Below, piece after piece: positions 32,872-43,747 of a stretch of 64,000 bases of DNA. A program made the translations under genes and the position numbers. Each line of letters opens with the position of its first letter. Within the stretch, counting starts at the first letter, position 1. The notes under the pieces were generated by a model. That model saw only the letters and a list, made by a program, of their open reading frames with translations. It had not been told where the DNA came from and made no database searches. Source of the DNA: Pseudopyrenochaeta lycopersici (Eukaryota > Ascomycota > Dothideomycetes > Pleosporales > Pseudopyrenochaetaceae); assembly GCA_003313425.1 (NCBI GenBank), contig NHZP01000021.1, positions 868,001 through 932,000 on the forward strand, read 5' to 3'.

Positions 32872-34771
32872 ATGCCAGCTATTACGCAAAGAAAGGACCT
32901 ATACGTCGGAACCGACAAACATCGGTGGTGGAAGGAGGCTGTGGTGTACCAGGTAAGGCGGAAGCCAAAATCACAGGGAAGAAGGTTCTCATTGACATAA
33001 TAGATCTATCCTGCTTCGTTCCTTGATAGCAATGGCGATGGATGGGGTGATGTTCCTGGTATTACCCAGAAGCTTGACTATTTGAAGGATCTCGGAGTCG
33101 ACGTGATATGGGTGTCACCAATTTACAAAAGTCCACAGGCAGATATGGGCTATGATATCGCTGATTACGAGGATATTGACCCTAGCTACGGAACCCTGGC
33201 TGATGTCGACGATCTGATCAAGGAGATCAAAAAGCGCGGCATGAAGCTCGTCATGGATCTCGTTGTCAACCACACGTCTGAAGAGCATGCCTGGTTCCTC
33301 GATTCCCGCTCATCCAAGACCTCATCCAAGAGAGATTGGTACATCTGGAAGCCAGCAAAATATGATGCTGATGGCAATCGCCAGCCGCCAAATAATTGGG
33401 CGCAGATTTTAGGCGAGGCAAACTCGGCCTGGACCTGGGACGACAAGGCGCAAGAGTACTATCTCTCACTCTTTACGCCCGAGCAGCCAGATCTAAACTG
33501 GGAGAACCCAGCCGTACGAGAGGCAGTGCACAACGTCCTGCGTTTCTGGCTCGACCGCGGTGTCTCCGGGTTCCGCATGGATGTGATCAATCTGATCTCC
33601 AAGGTACAGACATTTGGTGATGCTGAAGTTGTAGTGAAGAACCATAAGTACCAGCCTGGTGACAAATTCTATGCGAATGGTCCGAGATTGCACGAGTGGC
33701 TAAAAGAGCTGAACCGCAAGGTGCTTTCTAAATACGACACAATCACCGTGGGCGAGATGCCATTCGTCCGTGACGAAGATGAGATCATTAGAGTCGTTGG
33801 CGCACAAAGTGAGGAGCTTAATATGATTTTCAGCTTTGACCTTGTCGACATTGACAACGTGCCTGGAGACTTCAAGTTTACTCTTCATCCGTGGGAGGCC
33901 ACAGATTTGAAGAAGACCATCAATAAGCTGCAGCGTCTCATGCTTGAGCGAGATGGATGGAACTCACTGTTTGTCGAGAATCACGACCAACCCCGGAGTA
34001 TTAGCAGATACACTGATGATAGCGACGAATGGCGTGAATATGGTGCCAAATTACTTGCCCTCATGCAGACCACTCTCGCCGGCACGCTATATGTGTACCA
34101 AGGAGAGGAGATCGGCATGCGAAACATTCCTGCGAGCTGGGGACCCGAAGAGTACAAAGACATTGAAAGTATCAATTTCTTCAAGAAGTGAGTCGCTCCC
34201 TCACTCATCGTGGTCAGCGATGCTGATCGTCTACAGGTATCAGACCCTCTACCCTAACGACCCCGAAAAGCAAGCGCTAGCGCGCAAGATCATGCAACGC
34301 AAAGCGCGCGATAGTGCCAGAACGCCTATGCAATGGGATTCGTCTCTTCATGCCGGTTTCACATCCGGCTCTAAGCCCTGGATGCGTGTTAATGACGACT
34401 ACAAGACTATCAACGCGGCAGCGCAACTCGCAAAACCGAATCCCTCGCCTGGATCGCTCTCCGTAAATGCGTTCTGGAAGCGTGCGCTTGAAAATCGCAA
34501 AAAGAACAAGGAGGTTTTCGTGTATGGTGATTTTGAGATGCTCGATATGGATGATAGAAAAGTGGTGGCGTTCAGGCGATGGAGTGAGAAGGACGCATTT
34601 ATCACCGTGCTCAACCTGAGTGGCAAGGACGTGTCGTGGGAAAAACTGGGGAACCTCAAGGTGAAAAAGTGGGTTGCTGGAAATTATGATGAGAATGAGT
34701 TGGAAAATAGGGCGCTTAGTGGGAAGGTGGCACTGCGGCCTTGGGAGGGGTTGTTAGGAAAACTTGAGTAA
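32872..34771 (+). CDS. GH13 alpha-glucosidase (maltase)
   Basis: Three exons, 32872-32952, 33004-34187 and 34237-34771, give 599 aa. Hydrolyses terminal alpha-1,4 (and possibly alpha-1,6) glucosidic bonds in maltose-type substrates. The (beta/alpha)8 barrel starts with [22 protein letters not shown]. Catalytic residues are intact: nucleophile Asp220 in GFRMDVIN, acid/base Glu278 in VGEMPF, and transition-state Asp355 in ENHDQPR. No signal peptide is present, so it is an intracellular maltase like yeast Mal12, working after uptake of the sugar. The C-terminal beta domain ends normally. No sugar transporter lies next to it, unlike a classical MAL cluster. Confidence 0.95.
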
Positions 34772-35349
34772 GAGCTTTTCTGGGTTGGGATTCTACACTA
34801 TAGATAGGGTGGCAGTCAAACACCCTGGCCGTGAGCATTGTTTCGCCGGTGTACTCGTGATACATCACTAGACTCCAGGTTCCGGGAGATCTACACGTAC
34901 TTGAGAAGGTCCACGATCGTGGGGATATAACAAGGACTCGTACCTATATCAATTCCTTTCATTCCCAAAGCTCTCTGTGATATTTACTAAAGTTTTAGAC
35001 GGCACCGTAGTACTTGCTCACCTTGTGATATACTGAGGCTCAAAGGTTTAGAGGGCTGTTTCTATGAAGCGAAAATTTCCGCGTGAATATCGACGGTTGA
35101 TGTCAGATTCAACCCGCGGACAGCGTAAGTGGAAGCGGAATGGCGGCTGAAGGAGGAAGAGAGCCGTTCAAGGTGATAGTAGAAGGTCAATTGGACAATC
35201 AAATTCTCTCTTGGGTAGCTTGAAACATCTCACTAGGGGCTGGATATCCTGCAGAGATGCCGCATGTTAGATGTAACCCTGTCCAATAGGCCTCACTACC
35301 TCGCATATCAATCATGATTCCTCATTCCATTTCCGACGTAACCGTCCTA
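34772..35349. other. convergent intergenic
   Basis: The 3' ends of two converging genes, with no other feature seen. Confidence 0.45.
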
Positions 35350-36812
35350 CTACGGCCTTCGACTACCCTTATCGCTTCCCTTTGCTTCCACACGCCCTGT
35401 AACCTTCCTCTCAAACTCATCAGGATTCAGTTTCCTTCCTGTCTTGTCACTGAATGCGCAGCTGGTCCGGAACCATACTAAGGAGCAATCCCGCTGCAGG
35501 ATTCTAGCAAGGAGACGCAAGTCATCGGCCGAGAAAGTCTCATCGGGCGTGAGCTCTACTGACGGATGAGCGACTGTATTAGCTTCTGCGGCGTTGGACT
35601 TTGAGCACTGCTGAGCGTCGTGCTGAGGATATTGTTGAGAGATCGTCTTGATTGTGGGTGCCTTCGAGTTGGCATTAGAAGCAGGGTTGGCGGGAGTAGG
35701 AGATCCCCATGGATTAGATGTGCTGTCAGATTTGTTGCCTGGATCGTTGTCGGTATTCCATCCCCCAATATTGTTCTGTCCATCTTTGTTACTAGCAGCT
35801 ACAGTCCCAACAACGTCGCCATTCCAGCCATTGTCGCCTGAGTTGTTACCCATATTATTGTCCCAGGCAGTGGCAATTGTCGCATTAACGCCGTTCGCTG
35901 TGTCATCCCATGGAGCTGCATTCGCACTTAAGCCGCCATTCGCATTACCAGCGGTACCATTGTTGTTACCTCCACTATTTGCGGGTCCAGCTGATTCGAA
36001 GGTACCACCGAGGTCCCCTAGGCCATTTCCTCCACTTTTTCCACCTTCAGCTCCAGTATTATCTGTGTGGCCACTCCAGTTTGCAATGGCTACAGTATCC
36101 CATAGATTCAGTGGATCATTGCCAGAAGGCGAATCTTCCTTATCCTCTGTTTTACTATTGTCTTGATGGTTCTGGTTCTTGCTCTTTTGTTTACCCTTCC
36201 TGCTGCCGCCATCACCACTCTCTTTCGCTGCTTTTGGCTTCCAGTCTTCAGGCTTGATTTGCTTGAAACGCTTTTTACATTGGCCTGTGGATTTTCCGAT
36301 TTCTTGCGCAGTTGTGGTCCAAGGTATACTGGCGTCCTGAAACTTCATGTCCATGAGCTTCTTGTCCTGTTCGTTGGTCCAGACGTCGTCGCTGCCGTTG
36401 TTGTTTTCGTTGTCTGCAGTACTACCACCAATAGTAGCTCCCATATCGCCCACATTTTTTGAGGCCTCATCTTTCTTCTCCACGCCGTTTGTATCGACTG
36501 TGTCCGTCACTGGTCGTGTCTCCGAGGGCACTTGTGCAAGACTAGCTGGGGTGCGTCGCCGCTTACCTGAGCCGGTAAGCTTGCCTCTACGGCCGTCGCT
36601 GGCAGCCCATTCCACAATCCCACCGGGTGACCTAACCTGAACTTTATCAGTTTGAAATGTATATAGCGTCGCCCAGCGGAGTAGCGTACCATTTGAGAGA
36701 GCGCAGTGGGCTGAGGAGGGCGCGCTGGCACTGGATCTTTGAAGGGCTTGTTGCTAAAACCCAGAATATAAGCCATTGAGACCCGTCGAGGAGGTATGTT
36801 GGAGTCAGCCAT
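35350..36812 (-). CDS. Asn/Gly-rich protein with SANT-like domain
   Basis: Two exons on the minus strand, 36812-36690 and 36636-35350, give 469 aa. Joining at ALSQM to VRSPGGIVEWAASDGRRGK keeps the frame. A short SANT/Myb-like domain lies at about residues 120-175 (WTNEQDKKLMDMKFQD, then WTTTAQEIGKSTGQCKKRFKQI), with three spaced Trp/Trp-like positions. Basic KGKQKSKNQ follows. The middle 180 residues are very rich in Asn, Gly, Ser and Asp with repeated Trp-Asn-Gly type motifs and are probably disordered. A conserved-looking C-terminal block (ETFSADDLRLLARILQRDCS) ends the protein. It is probably nuclear and possibly DNA- or RNA-linked. No known name fits. Confidence 0.72.
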
Positions 36813-37660
36813 TGTGACTGAGATGTGCGGCGGTGCCGGGGTTTGTAGGTGTCATGAGGCACAGAGGTAGTGCAATTACACAGTCAAACCGATGCTTGTT
36901 CGAAACTGGGTAGCTTCGACAGGCGTTATTAGTACTTCCACTGACGAAAGACGAGGATAGAAGGTTGAATTAGACTGCAGTATTTTGACTCTTAATTAGT
37001 ATAGGAGAGGATGAGAGAAGGGGAAGGGGAGTAGGTAATGTGAGTCGACAGATGTCTTGGCAACAACGCGCGGTAACACACAAACGCAAGAGACTGTGAA
37101 AATGGAGTTTTATGGAAGCGAGAAACTTGGAAATGAAGATGAGAAGATGAGTGAAGACGAGGTAGTATCAGGGATGTAGAAGAGCGCTGCTTAAAAGTAT
37201 GCAGGAACTGGTAAAGAAAGTGATGCTGTAGTATCCTGCTATTATTGCGTTGATTGAAATTCCACCGCGGCTCGTTCATACTAAGCATTTTTTGAACTGC
37301 TGATAGCGACTTTCGCTTCAACAATAGATAGACCTATGCCTTTCATGTACTTGAATGCTCTGCGAAGCGCAGTACAGATTGTGGCCTTCAAAGCGATGGC
37401 AAAGGAAGTACCCCAAACGTAAAAGCGCGTATCATTTCGGCCAAAACCATGATTTAGATATGTTAGAACCACGTTTATAGTACCGTGTTGCATCGACGGC
37501 GGTGGTTTCGAGGCACTCGAGACGAAGTTGCGGGCTAGCGCCCGAGGTTTTACCGAAGCCTTGCATTGCGGGCAACAGCTGGCATCTCCGTGTATACCGC
37601 TTGGCGCTCCTCGAAATTCATCCCTCGAACACTCGACAGAGCAACACATCGACTGCAAAC
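36813..37660. other. shared upstream region
   Basis: Separates the divergent SANT-like gene and EMP24. An A/G-rich stretch (37000-37200) lies on the plus strand, corresponding to a T/C-rich leader for the minus-strand gene. No other gene is supported. Confidence 0.45.
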
Positions 37661-38442
37661 ATGTTGTTTCCGTCTCTTGCTGTTTTCGCTGCGGCAAGCA
37701 GCTTGCTGTCATTTGCGACGGCGCACAACATCCAAATGAAGGCCCACCAGCGCGAATGCTTCCACGAATCTCTCCACAAGGACGACAAGATGACAGTTAC
37801 CTTCCAAGTCGGCGACAGGGAGTTTGGAGGCAGCGGAAACTTGGAGGTTGACTTCTGGGTACGTCAATTGCAACTACAGCCAGGTTCTATGCATGAGCTA
37901 TGAAGCTAACAGTTATATGCGCAGATCGAAACACCCTCGCGCAGTTATCAAATCCACGAACGCGGCGTTTCCTCTGGCGACCACTCCTTTACAGCAACGG
38001 AAGACGGCAAATACACATACTGCTTCAACAACGAGCATTGGGGCGCGAACACTAAGGAAGTCTCCTTCAACGTACACGGAATTGTCTACGTGCCTGAGTC
38101 GGAAGCGCCACAGGATCCCTTGGAGAAGGAGGGTAAGTGGATACAAAACAACCGCGGAAGAGCATGCGCTGACATATTTGTAGTCCGCGAACTGTCGGAA
38201 CTTGTCGCACAGGTCAAGGACGAGCAGAGCTACATCGTTGTCCGCGAGCGTATTCATAGAAATACGGCCGAGAGCACTAACTCGCGCATCAAGTGGTGGA
38301 GCATTTTCCAGCTCATCGTCCTAGTCTGCCAGGGCGTCTTCCAGGTGTGGTGGCTGAAGCGCTTTTTCGAGGCAAGACATTTTCCTTCACTTCATTATAA
38401 GAGCTGTGCTAATATCTCTTGTAGGTCAAGCGCGTTGTGTAA
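37661..38442 (+). CDS. EMP24: p24-family cargo receptor EMP24 (p24 beta)
   Basis: Four exons, 37661-37858, 37925-38132, 38184-38371 and 38425-38442, give 203 aa. Signal peptide residues 1-21, then a GOLD domain with its two cysteines (in RECFHES and KYTYCFNNEH). A coiled coil follows (RELSELVAQVKDEQSYIVVRE), then one transmembrane helix (WWSIFQLIVLVCQGVFQVWW). The cytosolic tail ends KRFFEVKRVV. The FF pair and the C-terminal valines fit the p24 beta class (yeast Emp24, mammalian TMED2), which cycles between ER and Golgi in COPII and COPI vesicles. The last intron is GC-AG: exon 3 ends GAG and the intron begins GCAAGA. Confidence 0.95.
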
Positions 38443-39209
38443 GAGCGTAGGAGTGGCTATGGCGAGTTTCGCACTTCTTATGGCTTCCTCCAAGCCATCA
38501 TGTATTCTGGCATTGCTTTGCGTTCGGCGTTCAAGCGCATGGTGGAGAGGTCATGCAGAGCAAAAGAGGGAGTATGGCGGATTCCGTACTATGGCTCTTG
38601 AGAGGTCTTGGGTCAGGTTACTTTTGCATTGTTCAATCAAGTTCCACGTTCAACAAACAACTCATTACTTCTGCCTGCTTGGCTTGGCATAGCCAGCTTT
38701 GGTCAGCTGCCCCTCCGGCCAGCCTGGCCTTTCTGAGAAAGATACTTGTTTGATGAGTGAGAATGAATTTGACGAATAGCGGTCGGTCAGTCGGCCGATC
38801 AAGTTGAGTTGGCATCATGCACTTGTCAAACGGAGTCGCCGCAACTGGTGACGTTTGCCCTATCCGCATCCTCTAAAACCCCATCATCCTTTCACCCATG
38901 CCCAAATCATCTCTTCCTCGACGCATTTAGAGCAGTTCCCACCTCTGCATCTCATAAAGTCAATCTGAGGTCCCTGAGCAACTGTGTCCCTGCTCAGATT
39001 TGCTCCATTGGCTGTGTGAGCACTCATATGTCTACGGTGAAAGCGAGAACCACGCCGCAGCTTCCTCAAGCGTTGCTTCCACGCTCTACTTGATCGCTGC
39101 GCTCTTGCCTAGGCTCTCATCTCGAGGCGTTCTTAGTGACTAGACATACACGCATTGTATCAAGCACTGATCATGATAATATCGTCCATACCCACGGCAT
39201 TGAATATAC
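38443..39209. other. intergenic
   Basis: No gene or structured element is supported. Confidence 0.45.
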
Positions 39210-40838
39210 ATGGAACCCTCTCAAAACCCTCAGGGCGCGCCTATTGCCCATCATTCACACATTCCACCGTGGAATGACACATCCATCAACAACTGGGCTA
39301 TGGAAAATAGCGCTGCGAATCACTCCCAGGTGTACAGTCTCCATCAAAGTAGAGTAGGTTCTGTAACCTCCACTAATGGACTCAGCCCGCCTCATGAGCA
39401 AGATGACACACATAATGCCTATTCAGAGAATGAGCTGGTTTCTCAGTCACGAATTTCAGAGTTCTTGGATGACTGGAGCAATCATCCACCTACTCCACCT
39501 GGACATGGCGATGAAGACTTTACTCCTGTTCAACAGTGGCTTCCGCAAGAGAGACTTGGGCATCAGTTGAAGTACGATACATCTGCAGATCAGCATTCAG
39601 AACCCCGAATGAATCATGAGAAGAAACAACGCCCCGAAGACTTGAAGGATGGGCCACCCAGATACCAAGGAGAAAATCGGGAAGCGTCTCGTCGGCTGCC
39701 TTCAGTCGTCGAGCTTCTCAGACAAACTCCTGTACAGTTCAGAGGAAGCCTGCCTTCTAATGAATCTCAAAGGCAAGTGCCAACATCAGTACCACCAATC
39801 CAACAGTGGCCGACATCCAATCTGACACGCCAGCATAGCCAGCGCGTTAGTTCCCTGTCAGATTTACCTGTCGAGCAGCCATACCCTGCGCATGTTGAAA
39901 GTGTAGACGAAGACACACGCCGAAAGCAGGAAACATATCGCCAGAAGGGTGAAGCTAAGCGACAAGCAGCAACGACGCAGAAGCACGATGAAGCGCAGCC
40001 ACGCAAAACATCAAAGACAAAGCGCAAGCCAGGTCCCAGAGCCAGCACACGGCCAAATTCGTCCAAGGCGCATGAAAACTCTACAGCAGTCGTCTCTGAT
40101 CACCCGTTGGGTTTCGACTACTTTCCACAGCTAATTACCAGCAACTATGACGACTACAAGTGGTCTGTCAATCTTTATGAGGTGCAAATCGCCCAATACT
40201 ACGACTTCGCACAAGCATTTCTGGAAGACCTGTTCGACAAAAACCTCCCTTCCAATATTCAGTACAAATGGCACACTCACAGCACAACTGGCTTCATCAA
40301 CGGCGGCGACCGCTTGTCTTTCATCGTTCTCCACAACGCAACAAACCCCTTTACGTTGGACATGCCCCCGGAATCGACTACCTCGATCGGTGTGTACGGC
40401 CGGTACGGCAACCTCCATGACAAGGTCATACACTGGAAGACAGTTGCGCCCAGTATTCCTGGCGTGCTACAAACCTGCGTGGATCAGGGGTTCATCCATG
40501 TAAAGCACACGTGGCACAGTAACATGGAGAAAGCGAGCGAAAGGCGATTCCACCGCGCATATTGGATGGCAGCGAACATGATGCCTCTCAAAGGCTTGCT
40601 AGGGCATGCTCTCCCTGGCGAAAAGGCTCATGATGCCATCGACGACGACCCCGATGACGAGTTTGAGATTACAGAAGCGGACCTTCAGAGTCGCTGGGAT
40701 AATGGAGATGTCTCTGAAGACCAGGCTGCTGAGGCGTGGAACAAGATCCTGGAACACAGCAAGGTGGAGGATGTCCCCGATAATGGGTATGAGCATATTG
40801 TTACGGGGAACTCGGAATGGGACCATTCCAATTCTTGA
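39210..40838 (+). CDS. uncharacterised protein with disordered N-terminus
   Basis: Intronless, 542 aa. The first 300 residues are Ser-, Gln-, Pro- and His-rich, then Lys/Arg-rich (KTSKTKRKPGPRASTRPNSS), which could act as a nuclear signal. Residues about 305-465 look folded, rich in aromatic residues (FDYFPQLITSNYDDYKWSVNLYEVQIAQYYDF cut; also FINGGDRLSFIVLHNAT and FHRAYWMAANMM). The tail is acidic. I recognise no domain. The folded part has the look of a conserved fungal domain of unknown function. The start is the first ATG in frame, in an ACATGG context. Confidence 0.7.
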   Translation: MEPSQNPQGAPIAHHSHIPPWNDTSINNWAMENSAANHSQVYSLHQSRVGSVTSTNGLSPPHEQDDTHNAYSENELVSQSRISEFLDDWSNHPPTPPGHGDEDFTPVQQWLPQERLGHQLKYDTSADQHSEPRMNHEKKQRPEDLKDGPPRYQGENREASRRLPSVVELLRQTPVQFRGSLPSNESQRQVPTSVPPIQQWPTSNLTRQHSQRVSSLSDLPVEQPYPAHVESVDEDTRRKQETYRQKGEAKRQAATTQKHDEAQPRKTSKTKRKPGPRASTRPNSSKAHENSTAVVSDHPLGFDYFPQLITSNYDDYKWSVNLYEVQIAQYYDFAQAFLEDLFDKNLPSNIQYKWHTHSTTGFINGGDRLSFIVLHNATNPFTLDMPPESTTSIGVYGRYGNLHDKVIHWKTVAPSIPGVLQTCVDQGFIHVKHTWHSNMEKASERRFHRAYWMAANMMPLKGLLGHALPGEKAHDAIDDDPDDEFEITEADLQSRWDNGDVSEDQAAEAWNKILEHSKVEDVPDNGYEHIVTGNSEWDHSNS

Positions 40839-41256
40839 GATTGAGAAAGTTACCGTGACTGCTATTAGGATGGGGTTGTTGTAGGCTGGGAGTGAGATTT
40901 GTGTATGGAGTATGGAGTATGAAGTACAGAGTACTGAATAAGGGGCTGACAAGATTCTCCAAATCACTTGCTTACCACAACCTGAATAGCGACTTCAACC
41001 CACAGTGCAGCATAACCATTAGTGTAGATAAATACGCGGGTTTTTTCTCTGTCGAAATTAATCGAATTCATTCAACTGAATTACGTTGCTAAAGCTCTCT
41101 CTCCAAAAGGATACGCAATCAGGCCGAAGCCAAAGACTAAGCTATCAATTCGGTGTTTTGCCCGACGCATTGGAGAAATAATGGTCTAGACAATCAGGCC
41201 GAGGCCAGGAAAAAGAAGTCTTCTCCTTTTTTTTCTCTAATCATACAATTCATAGG
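40839..41256. other. convergent intergenic
   Basis: The 3' ends of two converging genes. Short direct runs (GTATGGAGTATGGAGTATGAAGTAC) occur near 40902-40926; otherwise nothing. Confidence 0.45.
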
Positions 41257-43747
41257 CTATTCGTCAATCTCCTCTTCTTCCTCTTGGACGCTCAGTGTCT
41301 CGACGCTCTCGGCGAGACTTAGACCCGTGGAACTTGCTTTGTGTAGAGTGGGTTTCTTCGCCTTGCCCTTGGTGCGCTTTTTCTTGGTGCCTGAACTCTC
41401 TGTCACATTGGGAGCTTCGCGTACCCAGCGGGAGATAGCTTCTGCGCGTTCGGTGCTGATGGGATATTCGCGGCCATCGTCTTGGGCCCAGCGTTTTGGT
41501 GCTGTAGGGGCGGGGGCAGCAGACGGGGTTGGGGAGGATGGCGACTTGGGTATTGTGGAGGTGCCGTTGGAACTTGTAGACGATGCGGATGTTCCGTTCA
41601 GTGTAGAAGTAGAGGCCGAAGGTGAACCATTGCGTTGACGCTTTTCTGCTTCTTCGTCTTCTCTGAATCTGCGTTCGCGCGCGTGGACTGCGCGTTGAAA
41701 TGACTCCTCATCTACGACACGCTCGTCGGCGAGAGCTTCGAGAATGGCTTCATGTTTTTGGCGTTCCCGTTTTTGGGCTTCTGTTTCGCCGGCGCCGGTA
41801 TGATTACCGTTTACGCCATTTTTGCTGAGCTCGTTGCTGGGCCCGTTCTTCCCATGTCCAGGTAAGGGGGCAGGACGGCATAGACTTTCCCAAGAGGTAC
41901 CTAAGCCGATCCAGTTCCCGGCGCGTCGTAGAACTTCAATCCAGTCTGCACGTGCTGGGGACCGCGCTGCGAGAAAGATGGGGTATCCGTCGCACACACG
42001 AGCAAGGCGAGCGGCATTGTGTGCGTGTCGAAGGTGTTCTTTTGGTGGAGTCTGAATCAGTGCATGGCACAGTAGCAGGGAGTGTAGCGCATCGGTAAGA
42101 AGAGGGTGGTACGTTATACTCTCATGACTATCGGCAAAAGCTGTTGCTGCAGCTGACGCAGCGGTTTCTGCCTGTGTCGCTGGTCTTGGCGGAGGATATG
42201 CTGGGAGGCCGGCGGGCGGTGCGGCCTCGAAAAGTTGTGAGACTGTGTAAATCTCTGGAGGTGGAAGTTTAGGCCACGAGGCGCGATCAGAGCCATGTCC
42301 TTGTGGTCGACGATGCGGTACCAATGCCTCAGATATAGGGGAAGCAGATGTATTCGAAGACTCTAGCAGACGGCTCATATGGGGCTTGATATTGTCCTTC
42401 GCATACCCATTTCCATTCGTCGAGTTCCCCAGCCTTCTCAGAAATTCCTCAGCCAGTTCAGCGGAGATACCGGGTGTGTAGTCGAAATGTGAAAGGAAGG
42501 CGTTGTAGTCTCGCAGCGCACGTTTGGCATTTTGACGCACCTGCTTGCGGCTCTCTGCGCGGCGGCGGTTTCCTTCTGCTTCCTCTGGAGTTTCTGGGTC
42601 TGGTTGCTGGGACGCGGCGATTTGGGCTTCTCTCCTCGCCTTTGTCTCTTCTGCTTCGCGCAAGCCATCAAGCGCGGCATGGACGTGCCCGCAGGCTATT
42701 GTAAAATACACGCCGGCGCGGTGGAATAATAGTTGTGTTTCGAGCGAGTTGGGTTGGTCCTCCTCAGCTATCTTGACCTCTTGTCTCCAGTCTCTCCCAT
42801 ACTGCTCCTGGTATGTTTTGGCCAAGACCAACTGGTCCTTGCCTGCTCGGTGTTGCGACATGAAGTACCTCGCTGTAGCCAGCGCCTCGCTCAGGTCCTT
42901 TGCTGAGTTGACAAAGTCCTCCTTGAATATCCTCGTCAAAGCGCGTGTCCTCAGCGGACTCCCGTCCTGCGGTCTTTCGCTGATGATTTCGTTTAGTGTG
43001 TCCAGGGGCGTGCACTGGGCCATCATGCGACTGGGAATCTTCTCGTGGAAGAAGTGGACGTACTTGGCGTCGACATTTGCGGCATCTCGCTGTAGCACCA
43101 AGTGCGCTACGTCCTCCAGCGTACTGGCACTCTGCATGGTTGCGACACTGGCGGCGATCTCGTCCAGATGGTAGGCCTGGCTGAGCTTGCTCGTCGCTAG
43201 CTCCCGCATGCGGTGTTTGCGCTCCCTACTCAGTTTCCCAGTCCCGCCTCCGCCATAGCCAATGCCCAGCGCGGCGGCGCTCCCCAGCATGCTATTGCCA
43301 GCATTGAGACTGTTATTGAGGGCCGCGGAGGTCAGACCCGAGGTTGCGCGCACGGCAAGGTTGGTGGCTTCGTCGACGGCTTTGCGGATCTTGACCAGGT
43401 CGTAGAAGACTGCGGGGTCGATTGGGTGGGGACGCGGGGAGAGGTAGTTGCTGTGGGCGAGGGACTCGAGCACCTCGGGCGGCAGCTGGAGCCAGGGCCC
43501 GTGGAACGATGAGATGTAGCGCCAATGCCTGCACAGTGTCGGGTTAGAGGGTGCGTGGAGGGCGAGGAGTCATTGTCGTGCCTCCAACTCACTTGTTGCG
43601 ACAGATGATGAGGGCAGACGTCGAGGGCTCCGTGGCCGCCTTCTTCTGTACAGCGGCGTGTGGTGCTGGTGGCGGCGGCGGCGGTGTGCTCGAGTCGCCG
43701 CCGTTGGTCGCACCGTCAGTCTGCCCGCTCTTCTTCTTGCGCGCCAT
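41257..43747 (-). CDS. large uncharacterised conserved fungal protein
   Basis: Two exons on the minus strand, 43747-43593 and 43528-41257, give 808 aa. Splicing completes CRNKHWRYISSFHGPWLQLPPEVLESL, a well-ordered aromatic block. The N-terminus starts MARKKKSG and has a run of six prolines. The centre has a Gly-rich patch (GIGYGGGGTGKLSRERKHRMRE) and then long helical sections, with tetratricopeptide-like amphipathic pairs near LLFHRAGVYFTIACGHVHAALDGL and LLLCHALIQTPPKEHL. The last 200 residues are charged and Ser/Thr-rich, with basic KKKRTKGKAKK and an acidic end. I do not assign a function. Helical repeats suggest a scaffold. Confidence 0.75.
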
